23,466 nt of DNA from Bacteroidales bacterium (GCA_004553485.1 SFLG01000046.1:1-23466), one strand, 5' to 3'; shown: positions 1-7,198, numbered from the stretch's first letter. Made by a program: numbers and translations. Notes: a model not told the origin generated them from the letters alone.

Positions 1-1
1 G

Positions 2-103
2 ATAGAGCGTGTGGTTCAGCGCGACATCCATTACATATGGCTGGCGGCACAGGAGCGCCCCGACTTCGTGACCATCAACCGCTTCCGCAACCGTGTAAAA
101 TAA
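2..103 (+). pseudogene. Transposase fragment, IS1182-like (DUF772 region), both ends missing
   Basis: Reading from base 2 gives 33 residues before a TAA at 101-103. They include RDIHYIWLAAQERPDF and TINRFRNRVK, the hallmark of the N-terminal DUF772 region of IS1182-type transposases common in Bacteroidales (family recognised by eye). In intact relatives the protein continues well past this motif into the DDE catalytic domain. Here the frame closes immediately after RVK and the following sequence is unrelated, so the copy is broken at about base 100. Its 5' part lies outside the window. It is therefore a relic, not an active transposase, and it marks the left part of a degraded mobile region. 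Confidence 0.75.
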
Positions 104-129
104 AGCAGATAAAAGTCCGTTCTTGCGAA

Positions 130-396
130 ATGATGTACGGCGAGGACAATGTGCTTGAAGTAAAAATCGTCAAAGAAGGCTCTTTTTTGCACATGGCGGA
201 AATAGGATACGGCACGGAGCGCGACAACCTCGACGAACCCGACGCCGAGGACATCCAGCGCAACGAGGCCGACGAGGAAATAGCTCGCCGCCTCCGCGAT
301 GGCGAAAGCTATCGCTCTATTTCAAAAGAATTGGGCGTTAGCCCTAAAAGAATCAACAGAATCAAGAACACAATGAAATCGAACGACGACGATTAA
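130..396 (+). CDS. Small helix-turn-helix protein of the mobile-element remnant
   Basis: The frame is open from base 37, but its first part overlaps the transposase fragment in another frame, so an ATG at 130 (or 133) is the more credible start, giving about 89 residues. The N-terminal half is acidic and unrecognised. The C-terminal 40 residues (EIARRLRDGESYRSISKELGVSPKRINRIKN) read as a helix-turn-helix of the resolvase/sigma-region-4 kind, with a G-x-S-x-x-x-I turn followed by a basic recognition helix. It probably binds DNA and may act with the palindromes immediately downstream, but no family was recognised. The 5' end could also have been lost when the neighbouring transposase was cut, because the frame is open back through the junction. 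Confidence 0.5.
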   Translation: MMYGEDNVLEVKIVKEGSFLHMAEIGYGTERDNLDEPDAEDIQRNEADEEIARRLRDGESYRSISKELGVSPKRINRIKNTMKSNDDD

Positions 397-404
397 AATG
401 TAAA

Positions 405-477
405 GTGCTTCCGCTTCCCTACAGCGGAAGCACCCGGAAGCGCTTCCGCTGCTTCCCTGTTTGGGAAGCGGAAGCAC
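405..477. repeat. Nested palindromes built from eight GGAAGC/GCTTCC words
   Basis: A perfect 15-bp inverted repeat (405-419 GTGCTTCCGCTTCCC and 463-477, its reverse complement) encloses a perfect 14-bp palindrome, CGGAAGCGCTTCCG (435-448). A further arm pair lies at 423-431 and 442-450. The word GGAAGC or its complement occurs eight times in 73 bases. The array sits between two small HTH genes, upstream of a RepA-like ATPase. It could be an operator, an iteron-type replication or transfer origin, or simply a large hairpin. There is no T-run to make it a standard terminator. Confidence 0.75.
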
Positions 478-498
478 CTGCCACAAACACCAAAAACT

Positions 499-738
499 AT
501 GGACCGAAGAAAAGAAAATAAAATCAACCTAAATGTAGACCCGGGCTGGCCGTCGCACCAGGTACGTCTTTACCGCCGTTTTCTTCTCGAAGCGTTTTAC
601 ATGACAATTCCGCACCACGTTGCCTTGCGTCTGTGGCTCGTCAGCGGTTACGACGCAAAGAGAATCGCAAAAGAAACAGGCATGTCACTCAAAACTTGCT
701 ATATTTACCACGAAGCATACAAATACAATTTTATATGA
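499..738 (+). CDS. Small hypothetical protein, probable HTH, coupled to an AAA ATPase
   Basis: This is a 79-residue basic protein with no recognised family. Its C-terminal part (DAKRIAKETGMSLKTCYIYHEAYK) resembles a short helix-turn-helix: an AxxIAxxxG turn and a following helix rich in aromatic residues. Its stop codon overlaps the start of the next gene in an ATGA arrangement at 735-738, which implies translational coupling. Position and size suggest an accessory regulator or replication helper of the mobile element. The upstream gap of about 100 bases holds the GGAAGC palindromes, which could be its operator. Coding status rests mainly on the coupling and on the open frame. Confidence 0.5.
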   Translation: MDRRKENKINLNVDPGWPSHQVRLYRRFLLEAFYMTIPHHVALRLWLVSGYDAKRIAKETGMSLKTCYIYHEAYKYNFI

Positions 739-1136
739 AATACAAAAGTGTTTTTACATACAATCAGACAGTAGAGTGCCGCAGGGCTAACGAGATACTG
801 CGCGCATCAAAGGAAATAGTTCGCCCCTTGTGGTCACCTTTTTGGAACGACAAAGAAATATCCGTGCTATTTTCGGAAACAAACGTCGGCAAGTCTATCC
901 TCGCCACGCAAATTGCCAACGATATTGCACGAGGCGTTAACTCTATCAACGGACAGACAACACGGATGCGCAAAGTCGTTTATTTTGACTACGAATTGAG
1001 CGATATACAATTCCGCGACAGGTACCTTACTTACAACGCATATTGTGCCCTTCGCTGTCACTTCCGGGGGACCTTCGCTGTCACTCGCTTAGGAGGCGGA
1101 GGAGGGTCGGGTAGAGGGCTTCGGCGTAGCGTTTGA
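735..1136 (+). pseudogene. RepA-like AAA ATPase, truncated after Walker A
   Basis: The ATG at 735 overlaps the upstream stop (ATGA). The protein has a Walker A loop, SETNVGKS (residues 47-54), followed by ILATQIANDIARG and the strand VVYFDYELSD (81-90). This order is typical of RepA/AAA_25 replicative ATPases of Bacteroidales mobilizable elements. Recognisable sequence stops near RYLT (residue 99, base about 1032). The rest of the open frame runs antisense into the neighbouring hydrolase gene and is low-complexity glycine and arginine. Walker B and the C-terminal half are missing, so the gene is a truncated relic of a longer ATPase. The ATP-binding loop is clear, while the exact function (replication or mobilisation) is inferred. 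Confidence 0.65.
1049..1085. repeat. 14-bp direct repeat at the mobile-element/chromosome junction
   Basis: CCTTCGCTGTCACT occurs perfectly at 1049-1062 and 1072-1085, a 23-base period. The second copy carries the stop codon of the SGNH hydrolase (1081-1083). The first lies where the ATPase similarity has ended. It may be a footprint of insertion or deletion, or a short minisatellite of about 1.6 units. Confidence 0.7.
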
Positions 1137-2163
1137 AGCCGAGGTCGGTGAAGTGGTAGTTGTCGACGGTGATTTCCCAGTCGTCGTCGATGATCTTTTC
1201 GCCGGGGAAATAGTGCAGGTTGGGGTCGGTGTTGGTGGCAAAGAAGCTGTCAAGCCAGTCGTTTTTGGCTTTGAGGGTGTCATAGGTTGACTTTTCGTAG
1301 CGCACGACGGGGAACATCGGGCTTCCGCAGACGAGGATGGGGAGGTCGGGCTGCGCGTTGCGGATAATCTTGATGAAGGGCGGTAGCTTCTCGGCCAGCA
1401 GCTCGGCGTCTTTGATGTTGGGGCAGGCGTCGATCACCACCACCGACGGGTGGGAGGCGGCGATGAGCTCGGCCACTTCGGTGTCGAGTCGGCCGTTTCC
1501 GCTGAAGCCGAGGTTCATCACCTGACGGTTGAGCATACGGCCCAAAATCGAGGTGAAGACCATGCCGGGACGGCTTGCGCATCCGCCCTGCAGGATGGAT
1601 GTGCCATACATTATTATATAGCCGTCCTTTTGCGGCGAGTCGAGGGTGGAGGCTTTCACCGCCGCGCCCTCGTTGACGCCGATATAGAGCGAGTCGCAGG
1701 TGTCGTAGAGGGGCAGGTAGAGCATGTACTCGCGCATCCGCGGCTCCATGTTCTGCGCTATCATCATCTCGGGGTGGGTGTTACGCATGCCGGGACGGCC
1801 CGAGGCGACGGTGGTCCAGCGGCCGTCGTCGCCAATAGTGTACAGGTCAAGTCCGTGGACGCCCGTCGCCGTCATGTGGTCCATGTTGAAGGCGCGGGTC
1901 TTGTAGCGTGCCCCTATGGCCGAGGCGTCCGAGGCAAAGCGGATGTAGATGCCGGCGGTGTTGCGGCCCAGGTCGGCCAGGGGCTGGCGTATCTTGCCGT
2001 TAAGCGACTGAGGCAGACGGCAGTAGGTTACCGAGTCGCCGTGCACAAGAGTGCCGTGGATGGGCAGCGTGTCAGCGGCGTGCCATACCAGGTCTTTGGT
2101 CTTGAGCGAATAGGCGGCGGTAAAAATCAGCACGGCGAGCAGCACGGCAAAAAATCTTTTCAT
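1081..2163 (-). CDS. Exported SGNH/GDSL hydrolase with GxDLY N-terminal domain
   Basis: A 360-residue protein with a signal peptide (MKRFFAVLLAVLIFTAAYS). The N-terminal beta domain carries the GxDLY-type motif GLDLY at 104-108. The C-terminal SGNH domain shows all blocks: GTSILQGG with nucleophile Ser189, the oxyanion glycine in FSGNG (220-224), Asn249 in DACPN, and the Asp334/His337 pair in DNYHF. Such enzymes are periplasmic or surface esterases, often deacetylating carbohydrates, but the substrate cannot be read here. The gene stands alone, divergent from the glycosylase gene, with a 67-base gap that shows no clear promoter box. The 3' end touches the mobile-element junction, yet the last residues (ALYPTLLRLLSE) look natural, so it is probably intact. 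Confidence 0.85.
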   Translation of the reverse strand: MKRFFAVLLAVLIFTAAYSLKTKDLVWHAADTLPIHGTLVHGDSVTYCRLPQSLNGKIRQPLADLGRNTAGIYIRFASDASAIGARYKTRAFNMDHMTATGVHGLDLYTIGDDGRWTTVASGRPGMRNTHPEMMIAQNMEPRMREYMLYLPLYDTCDSLYIGVNEGAAVKASTLDSPQKDGYIIMYGTSILQGGCASRPGMVFTSILGRMLNRQVMNLGFSGNGRLDTEVAELIAASHPSVVVIDACPNIKDAELLAEKLPPFIKIIRNAQPDLPILVCGSPMFPVVRYEKSTYDTLKAKNDWLDSFFATNTDPNLHYFPGEKIIDDDWEITVDNYHFTDLGFKRYAEALYPTLLRLLSE

Positions 2164-2230
2164 GGCTGTCGATAAATAATTAGGCGTTTTGTGACGTTAT
2201 AATACTGAGGCCCGGCAGACAGACGGGCGC

Positions 2231-2842
2231 ATGACTCTTATGAATGCAAATTTAGTAAAAAGCAACGAGATAGAGACGCATCCCTGGCAGCCGTTTGTTC
2301 CCGACGGAGCGAAAGTGCTGATTATGGGCACCTTTCCGCCCGGCACCCATCGCTGGAGCATGGACTTTTTCTACCCCAACCGCACCAACGATTTCTGGTT
2401 TATGATGGGCCTGCTGTTTTTTGGCGACAAAGACGCGCTGTACGACAGGGAGGCGAGCACCTTCCGTCTCGACGAGATAAAGAAGCTGCTCACCGACAAG
2501 GGCATAGCTATGAGCGACACGGGCCACAAGGTGCGTCGGCTCAAAGGCAATGCCTCGGACAAATTCCTGGAGATAGTGGAACCGGTGAACTTTGCCGCGT
2601 TGCGCGCATGCATGCCGCTTTGCACCGACGTCGCCACCACGGGCGAGAAGGCCACCAACGTATTGGCCTCGCTGACAGGCACCGAGGTACCCGGGATGGG
2701 CGAGTCGGTCATCACCTCCGACGGCCTGCGCCTGTGGCGTATGCCCTCCACCAGCCGTGCCTATCCGCTGGCTCTCGAGAAAAAAGCTGCCTATTACCGC
2801 CGCCTCTTCCAATCCGCCGCCATCACGGGGTTGCTGCCCTGA
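2231..2842 (+). CDS. Uracil-DNA glycosylase-fold protein (Mug-like, Bacteroidota type)
   Basis: A 203-residue cytoplasmic protein. GTFPPGTHRWSMDFFYPN (33-50) corresponds to the first UDG-superfamily motif, a strand followed by a GxxP loop. MPSTSRAYPL (171-180), followed by ALEKKAAYYRRLF, corresponds to the second, the DNA-intercalating motif. NASDKFLEIVEP in the middle is also typical of the Bacteroidota group annotated as uracil-DNA glycosylase family. The expected role is excision of deaminated or mismatched bases, but the precise lesion is not evident. The start at 2231 gives an expected length, though an in-frame ATG three codons later (2240) is equally possible. It converges on the putative glycosyltransferase gene. 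The two overlap by 20 bases as read, or are separated by 11 bases if the suspected frameshift in that gene is corrected. Confidence 0.75.
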   Translation: MTLMNANLVKSNEIETHPWQPFVPDGAKVLIMGTFPPGTHRWSMDFFYPNRTNDFWFMMGLLFFGDKDALYDREASTFRLDEIKKLLTDKGIAMSDTGHKVRRLKGNASDKFLEIVEPVNFAALRACMPLCTDVATTGEKATNVLASLTGTEVPGMGESVITSDGLRLWRMPSTSRAYPLALEKKAAYYRRLFQSAAITGLLP

Positions 2843-3767
2843 AAACGCCCGGCTCACTTGGCCGAGGCGACCGGGGCATGCCAGAGGGCGTCGAGCCAGA
2901 CCGTTTTTCGTCCGGGTCGTCCAGAATCCAGATGTTGTCGGGATTGTATAACGGCTCGTTCTTGATAGCCGGATTATTGGTAATCAGTTTCTTTTTGTAC
3001 ATCATGGCCTCGATGGGCCTCAGCGTCAGACCCTGCTGGCCTTTTTGGGTAAGGTCGAGCAGGCAGCGCGATTTGTTGATGTTGGCAAGAGTCTCGGGGT
3101 ACGACATCAGCTCGTCCTTGATGCACTCTTTTATTTCGGGGGCGACATCGCCCGTGTCGTGACGTCCGTAGATGAGATGGAAAAAATAGGATATGTCGTT
3201 GTCCCTGAACTCCTTGATAAGCCGCGACATAGGTTCCTCGCGGCCCTTCAGCTGGCCGACGAAAAAGACATCGAATTCGGGATGCTCTATCGCGGGCATC
3301 TCTACTGCGCGGTGTACCTGGGGCACCAGCCTGCAGTCCAGCATCTTACTGTCGTAGGGGTCGAAGGTGCTGAGCCCTATGCCATACTCCTTGATTTTGC
3401 GCTTGTACTCCTCGGCCGAGTTTTTGCGGCGTACGCGCAACATTGGGTTCCAGAGGAACGACTGAATATTCTTTGACCGTATCTCGTTGGCTATCAGCAT
3501 CGTGTTTTTGAGGTTCTCGATGCTCCACAGCAGAACCTTGTCCTCGGGCTGAATTTGAGAGATTTCGTCAAGGAATTTTTTCTCGAACAGCGTGTCGTCG
3601 AACAGGCCGCGGGGGTTGCCTATTTTCAGCCTTATCCACTTCAGGGACGCGGTGAGGGCGTTTTTGCGCTGCTTAAAGTTGATCTGCACGACATTAGGGT
3701 CATCCTTGAACTCGTCAAGGATAAAGTCGGCCATGATATTTGAGTTTGAGATGACGTAAAGCTTCAT
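2823..3767 (-). CDS. Putative GT-B/CgeB-like glycosyltransferase, suspected 3' frameshift
   Basis: 314 residues as read. No signal peptide is evident. An N-terminal Rossmann-like half is followed by DVFFVGQLKGREEPMSRLI (166-184) and LDLTQKGQQGLTLRPIEAMMYKKKLITNN (237-265). The second stretch is the C-terminal donor-site pattern of CgeB-like and LPS/capsule glycosyltransferases (conserved xGLxLRxxEAxxxxKxLIT). Donor and acceptor are unknown. After Lys288 the reading frame becomes arginine/proline/serine-rich with unusual codons and runs 20 bases into the convergent gene. The -1 frame from the A5 run (2904-2908) instead reads TVWLDALWHAPVASAK and stops at 2854, in the codon style of the region. 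A lost A, an assembly error or slippage would explain this. A good promoter lies at 3808-3838. Confidence 0.65.
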   Translation of the reverse strand: MKLYVISNSNIMADFILDEFKDDPNVVQINFKQRKNALTASLKWIRLKIGNPRGLFDDTLFEKKFLDEISQIQPEDKVLLWSIENLKNTMLIANEIRSKNIQSFLWNPMLRVRRKNSAEEYKRKIKEYGIGLSTFDPYDSKMLDCRLVPQVHRAVEMPAIEHPEFDVFFVGQLKGREEPMSRLIKEFRDNDISYFFHLIYGRHDTGDVAPEIKECIKDELMSYPETLANINKSRCLLDLTQKGQQGLTLRPIEAMMYKKKLITNNPAIKNEPLYNPDNIWILDDPDEKRSGSTPSGMPRSPRPSEPGVFRAATP

Positions 3768-3807
3768 AATCGGGAATTCTGCCGTCGAGGGCAGGCCAAA
3801 TGCGCTG

Positions 3808-3838
3808 CAAAGTTAGCGGTTTTGCAGTGGATAAGCAA
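3808..3838 (-). promoter_or_regulatory. Bacteroidota-type promoter of the putative glycosyltransferase
   Basis: On the - strand, TTG (3836-3838), 20 bases, then TAACTTTG (3808-3815) match the -33 and -7 boxes (TTG and TAnnTTTG) used by the Bacteroidota primary sigma factor. This puts the transcript start about 30-35 bases upstream of the ATG at 3767. The AT-rich minisatellite begins 22 bases upstream of the -33 box. Confidence 0.65.
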
Positions 3839-3860
3839 GGGAGGGCGGGCCGACAGGATA

Positions 3861-3949
3861 TATGTGTTTTATGTGATTTATGTATTTATATGATTTATAT
3901 GACTTATGTGTTTTATGTGATTTATACGTCTTATGTGTCTTATGTGGGT
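3861..3949. repeat. Minisatellite: ten 9-bp AT-rich units (TATGTGTTT-like)
   Basis: Ten consecutive units begin TAT and follow the consensus TATGTGWYT. They start at 3861, 3870, 3879, 3887, 3896, 3905, 3914, 3923, 3932 and 3941. All are 9 bases except the third, which is 8. The units are diverged but in register. The array is far more AT-rich than its surroundings. It lies between the terminator of the 1057-residue protein gene and the promoter of the putative glycosyltransferase. Confidence 0.85.
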
Positions 3950-3965
3950 GGGGGCGGCGCCCCAC

Positions 3966-4004
3966 AAAAAAGGCGGCCGGCCCTTTGGGGGGGGCGGCCG
4001 CCTT
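3966..4004 (-). terminator. Intrinsic terminator after the 1057-residue secreted protein
   Basis: On the - strand, starting 20 bases after the stop codon, AAGGCGGCCG (4004-3995) pairs perfectly with CGGCCGCCTT (3979-3970) and runs directly into further T residues (six Ts at 3971-3966 counting the stem). This is a strong GC stem with a U-tract. Confidence 0.85.
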
Positions 4005-4024
4005 GTGGGTGGGTGGTGTGTGGG

Positions 4025-7000
4025 TTATTTAACCAGCACCTTCTTGATGGTCTTGTCGGTTACGGTGATGTAGAGGCCGGGGGCACGGTTGCCGGCGGGA
4101 ACGAGGACGCCCTGCAGGTTGTAGAAGCGGGCGGGCGACGTTGCTGCCTCGTCGACGGTGATGGAGTCGACACCGGCCTTGCTGACGACGGCGGTAGCCT
4201 CGTTGCCGACGCGGGCGGGACCGTGGTTGTAGACGACGGCTACGGCGTATTTGAAGCTATATTCGCCGGCTTCGGCGTTATCGGCGAGGGGCGAGTCGGT
4301 GAACGAGGTGGCCGTTGCGGGCTCGTCGGTGATCTGCTTGCCGTCGCGGAAGATGTGGTAGCCACTGACAGCGAGATCTTCGGGCAGCGAGGGAGCGGCC
4401 TCGAAGGTCACGTCGTCAATGAAGAGGGCCAATGCGTCGTAGCTGGTGTGGTTGAAGGCGAAGTAGGTAGCACCCTCGGGGAGCTCGAAGGTGTACTCTG
4501 TCCAGACTTCGGGAGCCGACTCGACGTTGAGCACCTCGTTGGTTAAGGCGGCGAGGCCTTCGCCGGTCGAGTAACATACGCGGAACGACTCGGGCCATGC
4601 CACGGTGAAGCCCCTGGCCCAGAATTTGACTTTCTGGGCTTTGCCGGACAGACGGGGCGAGATGAGCCAGTTGTCGCTGGCGGCGCTTACCGAGCTGGGA
4701 GCCATCATGTAGCAGTTGCCGCTGTGGGCTACGGCGTCGGGCTGATAGCTCGAGGGGATGTTGGCTTTCTCGTTGTTGAACAGCTGGAAGGCCATGGGCT
4801 GGGTCTGGTAGGGGTTGTTGGTTTCGCGGAAGATGTTGTAGGTCTTCTGGCCGTCGCCGTCATAGACAGTCCAGTCGCCGGCGCCGGTGATCGACATGGC
4901 GGTGTACTCCTCGTTCTCGAAGTCCTCGGTGATGGTTTCGGCAGCGGGCAGGCTGGCCAGGTCGGGAGCAGTCCAGTTGAGGTTGACCTTATCTTCGGCC
5001 GTTTCGGCGGTGAGGTCGCTGACAACGGGGTAGGTGTTGAACTTGACCTTGGCGATGGCGACAGCGTGGTTGTTGGCGTCGACATTGTCGCCGGTGTGGA
5101 AGGCCGAGGCCTTGATCTCTATTGTCTCGGGTGCGTTGATGGGTACGGTGTACTCGAAGTCGGCCTTTGCGAAGTCGTTGGAGGCGATGGTGCCTACAGC
5201 TGTCTCGCCGAGCAGTTCGCCGTTGACGGTCCATAGTACCTTGACGTCGTCGGCAGCCTCGTTGCCGTCGTTGCCGACGCGGGCGCTGAGGGAGACTTTG
5301 TTGCCGGCCTTAACCTTCTCGGGCGCGTCGAGGCGCACCAGACGCAGGTCGCAGGCCACGTTGTCGTGGATGGTGAAGTGGTCGAGGGGCACGCTCCAGA
5401 CCTGGTCGTCGGTGTTGTGTATGGCGGTGAGACGGAAGCCGAAGCTGACGGCGCCGAGCTGCTTGTACTCGGCCAGGGGCACGCGGCAGAGGGTCCAGCC
5501 GGTGGTGGGAGTCTCCCTGAGGTCGATGGTCTTGACGATGTCGAGCTCGTTCTTGCCGCCGGCGACAAGCACATCAAGTTTGCTGCCCTGACCCTGGTAC
5601 CAGAAGTCGAGCACGGGGTCGGTGGCTTTGGAGATGTCGACGCGGACCGTCGACATACCCATCATAACTTCCTTGTCGATAGGCATCCAGTAGTAGAAGC
5701 CGTTGTCGCCGTCCTGCGAGGTGAGGGGGGTGGGAGCCTCCGGGTCCTCGGGGTCGATGAGCGAGGCAAAGTAGCTGTCGTCAACGGTGCCGTACTTCTG
5801 GCCCGAGTAGTTGGTGTTCTGGTCCATTACCCAGTAGCTGTCGAAGAAGCCGTTGGTGAACGACTCGACGAAGGGCATCTTGTCGGGGGTGCCGACGGTG
5901 ATGATGTTCGACGACTCGTCGAGCGAGTAGTTCTCGCCGAAGCCGGCGGTGACCTGGTAGGCCATGAAGTCCTGGTGCTCGAGGTTCGAGTAGTCGAAGG
6001 TGTAGGATGTGGCGCCGTCCTTGACCTCGGCGATGGCGGGGTCGTAGTACGAGCCGAATGCGTCGAAGATGTAGTATGTTACGGCAGCCGGATCGACGTA
6101 TCCGCCGTTCTCGCCTACCTCGCCCACGGCGTCCCAGGTGAGGGTGGCGTGGGTGTAGTCATCGCTGACGGTGAGCTTGACGTTCTCGGGCTTGAGGGGA
6201 GTGTCGGGGCCGCACCAGATGCTCTTGTACTCGACCTTTTCGCCGGCCGTCTCGCCTAAGTAGGCCACGGCGGTGAAGCGGTTGTTGATACCCTGGTACA
6301 TCTCTACCTCCTGGACGATGGTCTGGCCGGGCTTGACGTCGGTGAACTCGAATTTGTCCACCTCCCAGCGCGATGTCAGCACAACTTTTGTTATTTCCTT
6401 GAGGTCTTCGCCGCTGATGGTCTTTGTGGGAGCGACGTAGGTGACGGTAGCCTTGAGCTCGCCCTTGGGAGCGAGTTCCCATGTCAGCTTACCGGCGGCG
6501 GGAGGATCGACCTTGGGGCCGAGCTCGCCGGCCTTCATGCCGACGTTGGCAAGCTTGAGCGTGCCCTTCTGTTCCTTTGATGTGGTGCAGTGGAAACCGA
6601 GGTAGTAGTAGCCCTCTTCGGCAACCTCGACGGCGTACTCGTACAGGGTGAGCTCCTTGGTGGTGTACTCGGTGGAGGGGACGATGACCTGAGTCATGGC
6701 CTCGACAGTGGGCTCGGTGCCAAGGGCAACGTCCATCTGGACGGCGGTGGCGCCGCTACCCATGTAACCGACCTCAAAGCTGAGGATGTACTTGCCGGCG
6801 GGCAGATGGATGGGCACCGAAACCAGCCAGTCGTCGTTGTTGGTGACGTTGGCGTCGTTGGGTACCATGCAGGCGCTGTAGCCGTTTACCGAGCCGTACT
6901 GCCATTTGCGGTTGTCGCCGTTGACATTGATGGCGGTGTAGTTCTTGATTTCGGTACCGGCCTTGCCCATGTCGTGGGTAAAGGGTACCTCGACGGCGTT

Positions 7001-7198
7001 TGCGGGGGCCTCGGCGGCAAAGAGAGCGGGGGCCTGCGCGGCCTGCGCCTTTTGCGGAGCCAGCACTGTGCGGTGGGGCACGGTGTTGAGCTGTTTGAGA
7101 CCGGCGCCCGTCACTGCGACGCTGCGCTGCGGAGCCTGTGCCAAAACGGCAAAGCATCCCAGTGCCATAGCGCCTGAGAGTAGAATTAGTCTTTTCAT
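4025..7198 (-). CDS. Large secreted multidomain protein with T9SS-like C-terminal tail
   Basis: 1057 residues with a signal peptide (MKRLILLSGAMALGCFAVLA). Visible modules are: a choice-of-anchor/jelly-roll-like domain (about 70-225, with NNDDWLVSVPIHLPAGKY); a linker and an Fn3-like domain (335-437); a second jelly-roll-like domain (441-612); a CARDB-like Ig domain (616-720, with VKAGNKVSLSARVGNDGN); a third choice-of-anchor J domain (757-935, with SDNWLISPRLSG and LFIDDVTFE); an Fn3-like domain (936-1006); and a terminal tail (1023-1057: FYNLQGVLVP...APGLYITV...KKVLVK). The tail resembles type IX sorting domains. No catalytic signature is visible, so an adhesive or binding role at the surface is inferred. 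The gene follows the epimerase by 48 bases with no promoter box between them, so cotranscription is likely. A strong terminator follows. Confidence 0.8.
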   Translation of the reverse strand: MKRLILLSGAMALGCFAVLAQAPQRSVAVTGAGLKQLNTVPHRTVLAPQKAQAAQAPALFAAEAPANAVEVPFTHDMGKAGTEIKNYTAINVNGDNRKWQYGSVNGYSACMVPNDANVTNNDDWLVSVPIHLPAGKYILSFEVGYMGSGATAVQMDVALGTEPTVEAMTQVIVPSTEYTTKELTLYEYAVEVAEEGYYYLGFHCTTSKEQKGTLKLANVGMKAGELGPKVDPPAAGKLTWELAPKGELKATVTYVAPTKTISGEDLKEITKVVLTSRWEVDKFEFTDVKPGQTIVQEVEMYQGINNRFTAVAYLGETAGEKVEYKSIWCGPDTPLKPENVKLTVSDDYTHATLTWDAVGEVGENGGYVDPAAVTYYIFDAFGSYYDPAIAEVKDGATSYTFDYSNLEHQDFMAYQVTAGFGENYSLDESSNIITVGTPDKMPFVESFTNGFFDSYWVMDQNTNYSGQKYGTVDDSYFASLIDPEDPEAPTPLTSQDGDNGFYYWMPIDKEVMMGMSTVRVDISKATDPVLDFWYQGQGSKLDVLVAGGKNELDIVKTIDLRETPTTGWTLCRVPLAEYKQLGAVSFGFRLTAIHNTDDQVWSVPLDHFTIHDNVACDLRLVRLDAPEKVKAGNKVSLSARVGNDGNEAADDVKVLWTVNGELLGETAVGTIASNDFAKADFEYTVPINAPETIEIKASAFHTGDNVDANNHAVAIAKVKFNTYPVVSDLTAETAEDKVNLNWTAPDLASLPAAETITEDFENEEYTAMSITGAGDWTVYDGDGQKTYNIFRETNNPYQTQPMAFQLFNNEKANIPSSYQPDAVAHSGNCYMMAPSSVSAASDNWLISPRLSGKAQKVKFWARGFTVAWPESFRVCYSTGEGLAALTNEVLNVESAPEVWTEYTFELPEGATYFAFNHTSYDALALFIDDVTFEAAPSLPEDLAVSGYHIFRDGKQITDEPATATSFTDSPLADNAEAGEYSFKYAVAVVYNHGPARVGNEATAVVSKAGVDSITVDEAATSPARFYNLQGVLVPAGNRAPGLYITVTDKTIKKVLVK

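Noticed and set aside
1450..2175. A 241-codon open frame on the + strand
   Set aside because: Antisense to the SGNH hydrolase, which has all catalytic blocks. The + frame translation has none.
2904..2908. Programmed -1 frameshifting site
   Set aside because: The A5 run allows slippage, but the codons GAA AAA CGG do not form a standard X XXY YYZ heptamer and no downstream stimulatory hairpin was evident. A lost base or sequencing error is simpler.
3861..3949. Possible CRISPR array
   Set aside because: The units are 9 bases, directly abutting and without spacers; no cas gene is nearby.
3945..4024. G-quadruplex-like G-runs
   Set aside because: The runs are largely explained by the perfect terminator hairpin and flanking GC-rich sequence; there is no independent support.
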